64,000 bases of DNA from JBECKX01 sp964468475 (GTDB taxonomy: Bacteria; Zixibacteria; MSB-5A5; CAIYYT01): assembly GCA_964468475.1 (NCBI GenBank), contig CAYXUL010000007.1, positions 9,488 to 73,487 of the forward strand, written 5' to 3'. Position numbers and translations under genes: made by a program. The notes under the pieces are model-generated. The model was not told the DNA's origin. It was given only the letters and a program-made list of their open reading frames with translations, and did no database searches. Positions 36,404 through 44,216 of this stretch are shown one piece after another. Numbering within the stretch: the first letter of the stretch is position 1; every line of letters begins with the position of its first letter.

Positions 36404-37039
36404 ATGTTGAACGCACCGGTGCGAAACAACGAACTCATACCAGAACAGGAACTGGTGGCGCGCGTCGCCCAGGGGGACAGGTCTGCCTTCAAGCAGCTCT
36501 ACGATCTTCACTCCGACTACATTTATAGCCTTTGCCTGAGAATGTTGGGCAACTCCGATGATGCCCTTGAAATATCCCAGGATGTTTTCGTTACTCTCTG
36601 GCGTAAAGCAGCTTCCGTTCGCGGCGAAAGCCGCCTGCGCACCTGGCTACATCGGGTCGCCATTAATAAGTCGATAAATTTCCGCAAGCGGGGGGGTGTG
36701 CTCAGTAGAATCAAGCAAATCATGTCAATTGATACTGATGAAGTCTCCCTTACTGACCAGCTGCCGGCGCCGCAGTCCAGCGAGCCGGATTCACAATTGG
36801 AAGCGAAGGAAACCAGGAACGAACTTGCAACGCTGATGGCGGATTTGCCGGAGCGTCAGCGGGAAGCGTTTCTTCTGCACAAGCTTGAAGGTATGAGCTA
36901 CAAAGAGATCGCGGAGGAAATGAGTCTGAGTTTACCGGCGGTTGAGTCACTAATTCATCGGGCAAAACTCAGCCTTAAGGAGAAGCTGATTAAAAAGTCT
37001 CAGCGGCGGCGCAAGAAAGAGGGGCGCCGGAATGTCTAA
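36404..37039 (+). CDS. ECF-family RNA polymerase sigma factor
   Basis: 211-residue extracytoplasmic-function sigma factor. Region 2 is seen as FKQLYDLHSDYIYSLCLRMLGNSDDALEISQDVFVTLWR in outline, and region 4 as LPERQREAFLLHKLEGMSYKEIAEEMSLSLPAVESLIHRAK. The C-terminus is a very basic tail (KKSQRRRKKEGRR). No clear ribosome-binding site precedes the ATG. It is followed 15 bp later by its probable anti-sigma factor and then two periplasmic sensor-type proteins, making a four-gene envelope-response unit. Confidence 0.93.
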   Translation: MLNAPVRNNELIPEQELVARVAQGDRSAFKQLYDLHSDYIYSLCLRMLGNSDDALEISQDVFVTLWRKAASVRGESRLRTWLHRVAINKSINFRKRGGVLSRIKQIMSIDTDEVSLTDQLPAPQSSEPDSQLEAKETRNELATLMADLPERQREAFLLHKLEGMSYKEIAEEMSLSLPAVESLIHRAKLSLKEKLIKKSQRRRKKEGRRNV

Positions 37040-37054
37040 ACGGACGGAGGAGAA

Positions 37055-37549
37055 ATGAAGCACTCAGTTAGTTGCACAGATATTGAACAGCTGTTGATCG
37101 AATTTGCGGAAGGCAACCTGCCGGCAGAAACGATCGACGCAATTAATCTGCATCTCAAGAGCTGCCCTGCTTGTGACGAATTGGTCGCGGAAGCGAGAGT
37201 AATTTTCTCTTCTGAAGTTGATATGCCTACCGAAAATGCCCCCGAATCTCTCTGGCGCTCAATACAGAATAAGATCAACCGTACAGACAAGGGTCGTCTG
37301 AAGCAGCCTACCCTGCTCTCCACCCGGCGACCCTTTGTCGTGATTTCACTTCAGGGTCTTGCTGCGGCAGCAGCGCTGCTGTTGGGGATATATCTTGGCA
37401 GTGGTTCGATTCAGACCGAAGCAGCGGCGCAGCAGAGCTATGAAGATCAACTGGTTGATTACTACGCCTCGGCATTTCAGGGCGAATCCGCCATTCCTGT
37501 TGGTGACGTAGTGTACGAGCTGGAGCAATCTGGAGGGAGTGGACGATGA
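37055..37549 (+). CDS. HC2-type zinc-finger anti-sigma factor
   Basis: 164-residue membrane anti-sigma factor. The N-terminus has the zinc motif His33-x3-Cys37-x2-Cys40 in a short helical domain that clamps ECF sigma factors. A hydrophobic helix at about 90-114 (LQGLAAAAALLLGIYLG) crosses the inner membrane, leaving a short periplasmic tail. GGACGGAGGAGA precedes the ATG. Its stop overlaps the next start (ATGA). Pairing with the upstream sigma factor is very likely from position. Confidence 0.88.
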   Translation: MKHSVSCTDIEQLLIEFAEGNLPAETIDAINLHLKSCPACDELVAEARVIFSSEVDMPTENAPESLWRSIQNKINRTDKGRLKQPTLLSTRRPFVVISLQGLAAAAALLLGIYLGSGSIQTEAAAQQSYEDQLVDYYASAFQGESAIPVGDVVYELEQSGGSGR

Positions 37550-38058
37550 AGGTACGCACACTGGTCTATCTGGTGATCGTTTTGATCCTGATTAATGTTG
37601 CCGCCCTGGCGACTATCGTGATTCAGCGAGTCAATCGCTTTGACCGTCCGCGGGGCTTCGACAACTACCGTGGGTCTGAGCGAACCTCACCTCCCGATTT
37701 TCAACTCTCCGACGAAGAACGTCAAGCCATGGAACGTGCGCGTGCTGACTTCGCGGAGAATGTCAAACCGATCGTCGATTCTTTATCAAATGTGCGGCGC
37801 GCACTCTTCGACGAGTTGAAGCTTGAAAAGCCCGACTCGGCTATTGTTAACGAGGAAATCGAGACATTGGGTGCGCTGCAAACAAGAATACAGAAACGAA
37901 TGATAAACCGCTTCCTGTCAGACCGTGACATAATGAAGCCCGAACACCGTGAGCGATTTCTCCAGATGATCGAGCAGCGTACGCGCGGAGGACGCTTTTG
38001 GGGTGAGGGCCGACCCGGCGATCAGGATCACAGGCACGGTTATAGACGAGGACATTGA
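37546..38058 (+). CDS. membrane-anchored periplasmic sensor (CnrX/heavy-metal-resistance-like)
   Basis: 170-residue protein with an N-terminal anchor (LVYLVIVLILINVAALATIVI) and a helical-hairpin periplasmic part (LSDEERQAMERARADFAENVKPI, then a second long helix ending near MIEQRTRGG). It ends in a His/Arg-rich tail (DHRHGYRRGH). The layout matches CnrX/Spy superfamily proteins that sense metal or unfolded protein and release an anti-sigma factor. It overlaps the anti-sigma gene by 4 bp. Metal specificity cannot be read. Confidence 0.72.
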   Translation: MKVRTLVYLVIVLILINVAALATIVIQRVNRFDRPRGFDNYRGSERTSPPDFQLSDEERQAMERARADFAENVKPIVDSLSNVRRALFDELKLEKPDSAIVNEEIETLGALQTRIQKRMINRFLSDRDIMKPEHRERFLQMIEQRTRGGRFWGEGRPGDQDHRHGYRRGH

Positions 38059-38130
38059 GACACGCTCAAGGTGAAACCTTCAACCGAGACATTGACTTGA
38101 TTCAATGGCACTAGAATGAGGAGAAACAAT

Positions 38131-38757
38131 ATGACCTGGAAACGATTCGCACTAATTGCAGCGGCGCTGCTGCTTATCGTAGCCGCAATTCCGCTGGTGG
38201 CGCAAAGCAATTCGGATGACCCCGACGATTACGGCGACCAGTATAACAACGCCGGTGACTTCTTCGCCCAACAGGGCCCGATGGGCCAGATGGGGCAGGG
38301 ACATGGACAGATGATGGGACGGTTTGCTGAGATGCGCAAGGGTATCCCGGATAGCCTCAAGCTGACCGATGAGCAGAAACAGAAGATGCACGACCTGCGT
38401 TCGCAGAATCAAAAAGAGATGATCCCGATGCAGGCAAACCTGAAGGTCATGCGCATCGAGCTGCGGGACCTGATTTCCAGTGGCGCCAGTCAGTCCGATG
38501 TCAATGCCAAGATTGACCAGATTGGCAAGCTCCGCACCGATATCCAGAAGAAGCGCGTGGCCAACATGATGGCGGTGCGCAACGTGCTCACCAAAGAGCA
38601 GCGCGACTACTTCAAGGGCCGCATGGGAATGGGCATGGGTAACGGTGGCGGCTGGGGCGACGGTCACGGACGCGGCGGCAAGATGCGCATGCGCGACCGC
38701 GGCAACTGTGATGGCTGCGGAATGATGGGACCTCGCGGCGGAGGCCGTGGAAGGTAA
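38131..38757 (+). CDS. Spy/CpxP-like periplasmic protein with Met/Gly/His-rich termini
   Basis: 208-residue exported protein. The signal peptide ends near LVAQS. A Met/Gln/Gly stretch (GPMGQMGQGHGQMM) comes next, then the Spy-like helical core (DSLKLTDEQKQKMHDLRSQ; a later VRNVLTKEQRDYFKGRM), and a Met/Gly/His tail with NCDGCGMMG. The LTxEQ repeats are the family signature. The CxxC and Met clusters suggest metal binding, possibly copper. GAGGAG precedes the ATG at 38131. A terminator follows 63 bp after the stop. Confidence 0.82.
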   Translation: MTWKRFALIAAALLLIVAAIPLVAQSNSDDPDDYGDQYNNAGDFFAQQGPMGQMGQGHGQMMGRFAEMRKGIPDSLKLTDEQKQKMHDLRSQNQKEMIPMQANLKVMRIELRDLISSGASQSDVNAKIDQIGKLRTDIQKKRVANMMAVRNVLTKEQRDYFKGRMGMGMGNGGGWGDGHGRGGKMRMRDRGNCDGCGMMGPRGGGRGR

Positions 38758-38819
38758 GCAACCAGCGCTGTTCAAACTAAAACGCTTACGTTAAGTCTGG
38801 ACTTAACCTCCTGTTAGGG

Positions 38820-38845
38820 CGCCCGCTTCGGCGGGCGTCTTTTTT
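38820..38845 (+). terminator. terminator of the ECF/Spy unit
   Basis: GC-rich 7-bp stem CGCCCGC/GCGGGCG with a UUCG tetraloop, followed by TCTTTTTT. Confidence 0.88.
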
Positions 38846-38868
38846 CCTGCGAACATCTTTGGCAGCTT

Positions 38869-38891
38869 GTAGGGGCACGCTGCGCGTGCCC
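38869..38891. repeat. REP-like palindrome, TGTAGGGGC type
   Basis: Arms GGGCACGC (38873-38880) and GCGTGCCC (38884-38891) with a 3-nt loop, introduced by TTGTAG. It has the same opening as the element at the end of the tricorn gene (25086-25111), with a different stem sequence. Confidence 0.6.
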
Positions 38892-38934
38892 ACTTCTGTT
38901 GTTTTGATTTCCTTATAGCAGGACACACCCCGTC

Positions 38935-38978
38935 TCGCCCCGAAAAATCGGGGCGATCCACCCCTCTTGTTAGAGGGG
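38935..38978. repeat. paired palindromes (second repeat type)
   Basis: Two adjacent hairpins: TCGCCCCGA/TCGGGGCGA (38935-38956, loop AAAA) and CCCCTCT/AGAGGGG (38961-38978, loop of 4). They lie in non-coding DNA with no gene reading into them and no T-run. Confidence 0.5.
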
Positions 38979-39068
38979 AATTTGCGCACGGTGCACGCAG
39001 TAGGAACTGAATCAACCGCGACATGAGGATACACTTTCCAATTGGGTGTAGGGATACTAGAATCGCAC

Positions 39069-39091
39069 GGCAGGAGCCTCCGACTCCTGCC
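39069..39091. repeat. REP-like palindrome, GGCAGGAG type (copy 1)
   Basis: Arms GGCAGGAG (39069-39076) and CTCCTGCC (39084-39091) with a 7-nt loop. A second copy with matching flanks (ATTCGCA or AATCGCA before the arm) lies at 62721-62743. Confidence 0.65.
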
Positions 39092-39097
39092 AATCCC

Positions 39098-39937
39098 CTA
39101 GACGTTATATGGACAAAACCGATAGTCAGCTACCCCCTTGGTGCAGTACATTAACCGGCGCGGTTGGCTGCGGCCATCGCCATTTACCGAGTCGATCAAA
39201 AGACCATGCTGGCAGCGAAGACACTTGGCGGGCTGGCCATCGATTACCGTGCCGGTGAACTTCGCCTGGCGGAATGCCTTGAGGTTGGCAGTCTCTCCGT
39301 CGTTGGAACGAATCGTTTCAATCCCTCCAACTCTGTCGATCACAAACCGCCCCCGATCGATTTGTAGTTGACCCTTAAAATCTATTTCATCTCCGACAGC
39401 AACCCGGTAGCGATCATATACGTTAAATGTGAGCCGTGCGTAAAAGGGATCAAGAAACCTGTCATACCCGAAAATCCCTTCACGGAAATAGAGCAGCACA
39501 CCTCTGCCGGCGATCTTCGGCACGCCGTTATTGCCGTGATTCACGAGCAACGGGTTGATGGACTTGATTATGGCTCGAACTTCTATCCGGCGTCCTTTGA
39601 GCCCTTCAACCCACTCCTCGAAGTCATCAAACTCGCGCAGGAAATCGGAATACTCCGCTTCCTGCAGTTTCATTTCGGGCTGGTAGGTCTCCTTAATGTC
39701 AAAGAAGAAAGGGCAGGAGAAACAATCCTTGCCGACGTGCTTCTTCTTTCGCGGGCATTTCTGTCCCGATTCGAATTTGCGGCAGCGCCAGCGGAAGGTC
39801 ATGCAGCCCTGTGGAAAACACTGCTTGTGCTTGATGATATGCCACGCCGAAGTACCGGTCTCGCGATGCTTATGCAACCGGTGTGGACAGAAGAAGATAT
39901 CGGAACGCTTATACAGGTTGCGCCACTCTGTCTGCAT
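39098..39937 (-). CDS. cysteine-rich protein with two zinc-binding regions, unknown function
   Basis: 279 residues, no family recognised. The N-terminal 75 residues hold clustered Cys and His (FFCPHRLHKHR, CFPQGC, GKDCFSCPF) likely to bind zinc or an Fe-S cluster. The middle (about 95-215) contains VGDEIDFKGQLQIDRGRFVIDRV, a strand pattern reminiscent of an OB fold. The C-terminus has CLRCQHG and later YCTKGVADYRFCPY, a second Cys4-like site. AAGGAG precedes the ATG. It is divergent from the small-gene cluster at 40171. Nucleic-acid binding is a guess from architecture. Confidence 0.65.
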   Translation of the reverse strand: MQTEWRNLYKRSDIFFCPHRLHKHRETGTSAWHIIKHKQCFPQGCMTFRWRCRKFESGQKCPRKKKHVGKDCFSCPFFFDIKETYQPEMKLQEAEYSDFLREFDDFEEWVEGLKGRRIEVRAIIKSINPLLVNHGNNGVPKIAGRGVLLYFREGIFGYDRFLDPFYARLTFNVYDRYRVAVGDEIDFKGQLQIDRGRFVIDRVGGIETIRSNDGETANLKAFRQAKFTGTVIDGQPAKCLRCQHGLLIDSVNGDGRSQPRRLMYCTKGVADYRFCPYNV

Positions 39938-40170
39938 GACTGCTCTCCTTGTAGGCGCCTGCGATTGAAGGACTTTCTCCGCTCGCTATTGGGACTATCC
40001 CATAGATTTGCAGCGGTTTGGAGAGGGTATGCTTGTTGGGTACCCTATATACTCTATACACAACTGTAACGCACACAAGCAAATAATCTCAAGGGGAATC
40101 TTTAGAAAGGCTCGGCAGCGAATCTGCAATAAAGAGGGCGAAGGAATGTGCTCGAAGGAGGTGTCGGCTC

Positions 40171-40398
40171 ATGAAGGTGAGGTTTACGCTAACGATGGAT
40201 GACCTGCTGGTAGACAACCAGCATTACGACTCGGTCATCATCGACTGGGTGTCCGACGTGGAGCAGGAAGAAGTGATGGATATGTCACAGAAGTGGATAT
40301 CGTCGCAGAATTTCCTGACGCGCCGGATGATCGGGCTACAGCGCGTAGGGGAGTCGTCCCTGACAATCGAGCCGGTAGATGAGACTAAGGCAATCTAG
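40171..40398 (+). CDS. small hypothetical protein
   Basis: 75 residues, acidic, no signal peptide or membrane segment, no known motif. An excellent ribosome-binding site, GAAGGAGGTG, stands seven bases before the ATG, so it is probably translated. First of four short rightward genes with strong spacing signals. Confidence 0.55.
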   Translation: MKVRFTLTMDDLLVDNQHYDSVIIDWVSDVEQEEVMDMSQKWISSQNFLTRRMIGLQRVGESSLTIEPVDETKAI

Positions 40399-40440
40399 GG
40401 ATAACGAAGGGACTTAAACGAAGGGACTTTGGGGAGACTT

Positions 40441-40767
40441 ATGCCGGTAGGCGTAGGCGCAACAACAACACAGGTGGAGTACAGCTCGCTGGTAACATTG
40501 GCCAGCGGGAAAGCTCTGGAACTGCACGGTTATCTCCTGTCGACGTTCGGGACCAGCGTGACAATGGCGATATACCTGGCAGTGGCAGCTCTTCTGATCC
40601 TCGGCCTCTGGCGATTAGTGAAGTTTTCGTTTGACGTAGTTCGCTGCGTCGCGATTCCGGCAACTGCCGTCGCCCTGGTCGGATCATGGCTGCTACCCTT
40701 TCCGTTCCTCCACATCTTCCCAATCGCAACAGCGCTCTTCGCAGGCATCCTCCTCGTTCGGGGATAA
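40441..40767 (+). CDS. small membrane protein of unknown function
   Basis: 108 residues with two or three hydrophobic helices (VTMAIYLAVAALLILGLWRL, IPATAVALVGSWLLPFPFL, then IFPIATALFAGILLV). Only one short basic loop (KFSFDVVR) separates the first two. GGGGAG precedes the ATG at 40441. Lies 42 bp after the preceding small gene and 86 bp before the zinc-ribbon gene. Confidence 0.55.
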   Translation: MPVGVGATTTQVEYSSLVTLASGKALELHGYLLSTFGTSVTMAIYLAVAALLILGLWRLVKFSFDVVRCVAIPATAVALVGSWLLPFPFLHIFPIATALFAGILLVRG

Positions 40768-40853
40768 GACATCAACGGCGGCAAAGCCGTGTTGGCTGAC
40801 CGCCAGACTGGTAAGGCGCATGTGCCCGGCATGCTGAAACGCGGGAGAGAGTC

Positions 40854-41030
40854 ATGAAACCGCCCAAACCGAAGAAACGAGACCGCTGCCCACTCTGCCA
40901 GGCAAAGCTGGTGAAGGTGAACGGGCAGCTCTGTTGCACCGCCTGCAATATCGCAGTGAAGGGCGACACCTGTCGCTTCATTAACCTGCAGCAGGCTAAA
41001 GGCAGATTGCGGAAACTCCCGAAGAAATAA
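40854..41030 (+). CDS. 58-residue zinc-ribbon protein
   Basis: Short basic protein (MKPPKPKKRDR start) with CPLC at residues 12-15 and CCTAC at 27-31, spaced as a zinc ribbon. A further Cys lies at 40 and a basic tail (RLRKLPKK) follows. GGGAGAG stands before the ATG. Basic termini around a zinc ribbon suggest nucleic-acid binding. The stop is 6 bp from the next gene's start, so the two are likely cotranslated. Confidence 0.6.
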   Translation: MKPPKPKKRDRCPLCQAKLVKVNGQLCCTACNIAVKGDTCRFINLQQAKGRLRKLPKK

Positions 41031-41036
41031 CCCGCT

Positions 41037-41516
41037 ATGAGTGCGCAGCCGAACCGTTGCCATATCTGCGGTCGGCGGATGCGGGAATTCAAGGGTGTCT
41101 ACCTCTGCTTACCGTGCAACGATAAGTATGGGGAGTACTACAATTTCTTCAAATCCGCCTCGAGGGAGTTCTACGGAGCTCAGGATAAGATCGCAATCGA
41201 ATGCCCCGGCGTCACGATCTACGACGACACCAACACTCGCGTGATTCGCGGAGTGAAATGGAACGACGAGCGTGACCACAACAAGGGCTACGAAATTGTT
41301 GGTAAGCAGATCTTCGCGCCGAATCACAAGAAGACGCGCCTGGTCGAGAGCGAAAAGGCCAACAATATCAGCCGCTGTCAGGCGTGCCAGGACTTCACCG
41401 TGCGCATGAGAATTTATAACCAGCAGAAGGACAAAGAAGACTACGTGCAGAACTCGCCGCTGATGCCTAAAGACGAAGCACACTTTACCCGCCCCAGTAT
41501 CCATGACAAACGCTAG
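41037..41516 (+). CDS. zinc-ribbon protein of unknown function
   Basis: 159 residues. The N-terminal CHIC (8-11) and CLPC (24-27) form a CxxC-x12-CxxC ribbon. The middle (KIAIECPGVTIYDDTNTRVIRGVKW) is beta-rich, and a second CQAC lies near residue 117. Not recognised as a family. It follows the 58-residue ribbon gene by 6 bp with no strong ribosome-binding site of its own. Confidence 0.6.
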   Translation: MSAQPNRCHICGRRMREFKGVYLCLPCNDKYGEYYNFFKSASREFYGAQDKIAIECPGVTIYDDTNTRVIRGVKWNDERDHNKGYEIVGKQIFAPNHKKTRLVESEKANNISRCQACQDFTVRMRIYNQQKDKEDYVQNSPLMPKDEAHFTRPSIHDKR

Positions 41517-41612
41517 CAAACCTGCGTAATCTTTTAACATAGTAATTCCGGAACAAAACGAACTTCGATAATCCTGTTGCATTCGACCGCCGCTCCTGTT
41601 ATATGGCAAGGC

Positions 41613-42446
41613 ATGAGTAAGGACTATGTTCTACCATTAAGCGATGGCGAGAGGCTCCAGATAACACTTCACGGCGAGGAGCATCTCGCGAATTCACCCT
41701 GCGTGATTTTTGTTCATGGGTTTAAGGGTTTCAAGGACTGGGGATTTGTGCCGCCGATCGGGAAGGAACTCGCCGACGTCGGCTACGCCGCTATTACCTT
41801 CAATTTCTCCCACAACGGAATCGGGGAAAACCCGCTGGAGATGACCGAGGAAAAGAAATTCGGAAAGAACACTTTCTCACGCGAGGTCGGTGAACTGAAC
41901 GACCTGATCACGGCTTACCAGGCAAGCTTTTTTGGCGAGTATCGCCCGCAGAAGCTTGGCCTGCTGGGGCACAGTCGTGGCGGCGGAATTGCTTTGCTAA
42001 CGGCTGCTCGAAATTCAGCCGTTGATGCTGTCGTGAGTTGGTCAGCGGTCAGCACCTTCGATCGCTACGACGAGAAAGCCAAGCTCAAATGGCGCAAGCG
42101 TGGGTTTCTGCAGGTGGAGAATAAGCGTACCGGACAGACTTTTCATCTCGATACGGCGCTTCTCGACGACGTCGAGGCGAATATTGGGGAGTCACTCAAT
42201 ATCAGGAAAGCCGTGAGACTGCTGTCCAGGCCACTGCTGATCGTGCACGCGGTCGACGATGAGTCAGTAAATGTCAAGGAAGGTCGCCGACTCTACGAAT
42301 GGGCCAACCACGAGCACACGGACTATCTCGAGGTGCCCGCCACGGGCCATACTTTTGGCGTTGGTCATCCTTATAGAGGAGCGAGCCGCGAGTTTGAATT
42401 GGTCCTGAGAGAGACGATCAGCTTCTTCGACGCAAACCTGCATTGA
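41613..42446 (+). CDS. alpha/beta-hydrolase (dienelactone/peptidase-like esterase)
   Basis: 277-residue cytosolic hydrolase. The oxyanion-hole region VIFVHGFKGFKDW, nucleophile elbow GHSRGGG, the acid in LLIVHAVDDESV and the catalytic His in PATGHTFG form a complete triad. The sequence resembles serine aminopeptidase/S33-type esterases. Substrate unknown. The ATG at 41613 has AAGGC upstream; an earlier in-frame start adds 12 unconserved residues. Confidence 0.82.
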   Translation: MSKDYVLPLSDGERLQITLHGEEHLANSPCVIFVHGFKGFKDWGFVPPIGKELADVGYAAITFNFSHNGIGENPLEMTEEKKFGKNTFSREVGELNDLITAYQASFFGEYRPQKLGLLGHSRGGGIALLTAARNSAVDAVVSWSAVSTFDRYDEKAKLKWRKRGFLQVENKRTGQTFHLDTALLDDVEANIGESLNIRKAVRLLSRPLLIVHAVDDESVNVKEGRRLYEWANHEHTDYLEVPATGHTFGVGHPYRGASREFELVLRETISFFDANLH

Positions 42447-42473
42447 GGTGCCGTTACCGGAAGAGGCAGAAGC

Positions 42474-43625
42474 TCAGAGAAAAAGCGGGATCACCGGGCA
42501 GTTGGTGATACTCCTCATTTCACGGATTTCTGTCGATTTGTAGACGACATAGGTGAGACTGCCGTCCGGCAAGGTACTCAAATCCAGGTTGCCCGAATAT
42601 CGCCATTCAGCTTCCGGGGTCCAGTCAGCCACGTCGCTGGAGGCAGTCTGAAAGTAAGGGCGGTCTCGTTCGTCGAGCATATCGTAGTCGCACTTGTCAC
42701 CGTATACCACCGGCTTAATTCCAATCCTGCGTGCGATCGATTTTTCAATCGCGACACCGTAGGGCTCAAAATTGAAGTAGACGTACCGCCGGCGCCAGCG
42801 CATCAAGTCTATGGCCTCAGTGACCCGGCTCGCCGAAAAGGAGACTACGTTGAAACCTCCGCGAATGAACCTGTTCGAAGCGTGAAGGTGGTTTTGGTCG
42901 GCGATGCGTTTGAGTGTATCAAGCGCGGAGTGTGGATAGGCGCAGGACTCAACGATTTTCTGGTAGAAGGCTGCCGCCGATTCGCCGGGATAAGGATGGT
43001 AACAGGATCGCGTCCAGTGAACGATGCACTCATCCAGGGCGGCGATAGTTTCAGGAATCAGTAGCTGCTTCTCGAGAGAATAAACTGGCTTGTCTTTGCC
43101 GCCCTGATACGGTGTTAAGTAGCTTGAATCGAGTTTCGGTTTGTGCTCGTCTTCAGCGAGTAGTACAGAGAGCTTTCCTTTAGGATCAATCGAGACAGGG
43201 ATGATCCTATCCGCCAGTGAAATCACCGCCTGATCCCGGAGCCGATTCAGCTTCACCGACGATTCGTTGCAATCATGATCATTCGCTGACGGGTAAGCGA
43301 AGCTTGTGAATTCTACCTTCAATTCAAAATCCCTAATAACTCTCGCAGCGATCTCTGCTACCTGGTTCTCATCCAAAGTCGGCAGGAGTATCAGTTGCGG
43401 GACTTTATTTTTGCCTGCAAGATGAACAAGCAATTCCCAGGTATTCAGACCAATTGAGCTTAGCAAGGTGTGATGATTTGACTCGAGGCTCTGAATGGCC
43501 CTTAGCGTGCTGTCCACCCAGGGATCAGTTCGGCAGGGGCGCTTGGACTGATGCGAGTTGAGGATTGCAACAAGTTCAGTATCACGAGGAAAACTGCTGA
43601 GTGATTTGACAAGATGCGGGTTCAT
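42474..43625 (-). CDS. conserved-looking protein of unknown function
   Basis: 383-residue cytosolic protein with no signal peptide, membrane segment or motif I know. The composition is normal and balanced and the frame is clean, so it is a real gene. Segments such as PQLILLPTLDENQVAEIAARVIRDF and VVSFSASRVTEAIDLMRWRRRYVYFNFEPYGVAIEK in outline look like alternating alpha/beta folds with a conserved Arg-rich stretch. GPS-type nucleotide motifs are absent. Convergent with the hydrolase gene. Confidence 0.6.
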   Translation of the reverse strand: MNPHLVKSLSSFPRDTELVAILNSHQSKRPCRTDPWVDSTLRAIQSLESNHHTLLSSIGLNTWELLVHLAGKNKVPQLILLPTLDENQVAEIAARVIRDFELKVEFTSFAYPSANDHDCNESSVKLNRLRDQAVISLADRIIPVSIDPKGKLSVLLAEDEHKPKLDSSYLTPYQGGKDKPVYSLEKQLLIPETIAALDECIVHWTRSCYHPYPGESAAAFYQKIVESCAYPHSALDTLKRIADQNHLHASNRFIRGGFNVVSFSASRVTEAIDLMRWRRRYVYFNFEPYGVAIEKSIARRIGIKPVVYGDKCDYDMLDERDRPYFQTASSDVADWTPEAEWRYSGNLDLSTLPDGSLTYVVYKSTEIREMRSITNCPVIPLFL

Positions 43626-43744
43626 CCCTTTGACTCGCCCTTCAAAAGTGTGGCCGATTGATGTTGAAACGGCGCGCGGGTTCGCTTCGAACTCGCCAAA
43701 CTCTGCTTGATTATTTTATAACGAATCGAGTCCGCAAACGCAAC

Positions 43745-43782
43745 AACGGCCCGCATCCCACGCAGGAATGCGAGCCGCCGTT
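43745..43782 (-). terminator. possible terminator of the histone-like gene
   Basis: Interrupted hairpin AACGG...CGCAT / ATGCG...CCGTT about 45 bp past the stop codon. The following minus-strand sequence (GTTGTTGCGTTTG) is only moderately T-rich. Confidence 0.35.
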
Positions 43783-43826
43783 ATCAGACCTTTGGGTCGA
43801 AGATAGCTTTGTCGCTACTAATTCCC

Positions 43827-44216
43827 TTATTTCTTTTTGCGACGGGTCGCTTTCTTCTTAGTGGCCTTCCGTTTTGCCGTTGGCTTCTTGGTCGCTTTCT
43901 TCTTAGTGGCTTTCTTCTTGGTGGCTTTCTTTTTGGTAGCCTTCTTGGCAGTCGACTTCTTCGCCGCAGCCTTCTTGACTGCTCCCTTCTTCAAGTTAAG
44001 CGTTGCAGCCTTAGCCCTGACAGCGTTCACTGTGCGACCAACGTGCTTGGCAATCTCGCGAGCAGTCTTCGACTTGTAGTTCTTCTTGAGGTAAGCGACC
44101 TCAGCAGCCTTCCAAGCGTTTGCCACTGCTGCAGCTTTCTTCTTTGTAGCTTTCTTCTTAGCAGTAGCTTTCTTCTTGGTGGCTTTCTTTTTCGTAGCCT
44201 TTCTCCTTACTGCCAC
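43827..44216 (-). CDS. lysine-rich histone-H1-like protein with central Myb/SANT-like helix-turn-helix
   Basis: 129 residues. Both ends are KATKKK/KKATAKK-type repeats, as in bacterial histone-H1-like nucleoid proteins. Between them (about residues 33-77) is a compact domain, WKAAEVAYLKKNYKSKTAREIAKHVGRTVNAV in outline, with the Trp/Tyr spacing and HTH of Myb/SANT or homeodomain-like DNA-binding domains. AAAGGAG lies six bases before the GTG start. A nucleoid-associated or chromosome-compacting role is likely. The flanking repeats are DNA-level repeats too and could vary in number. Confidence 0.8.
   Translation of the reverse strand: MAVRRKATKKKATKKKATAKKKATKKKAAAVANAWKAAEVAYLKKNYKSKTAREIAKHVGRTVNAVRAKAATLNLKKGAVKKAAAKKSTAKKATKKKATKKKATKKKATKKPTAKRKATKKKATRRKKK

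Noticed and set aside
36355..36405. TTGACA at 36355 and TATAAT overlapping the ECF sigma ATG as one promoter
   Set aside because: Spacing of 39 bp is far too long, and the TATAAT overlaps the start codon.
38152..38775. 207-codon open frame antisense to the Spy-like gene
   Set aside because: His/Ala/Leu-biased mirror of a Gly/Met-rich gene that has a signal peptide, a ribosome-binding site and recognisable family motifs on the other strand.
43827..44216. Regular short direct repeats resembling a CRISPR or microsatellite array
   Set aside because: They are KATKKK codon repeats in an intact frame with a good start; no spacers and no cas genes.
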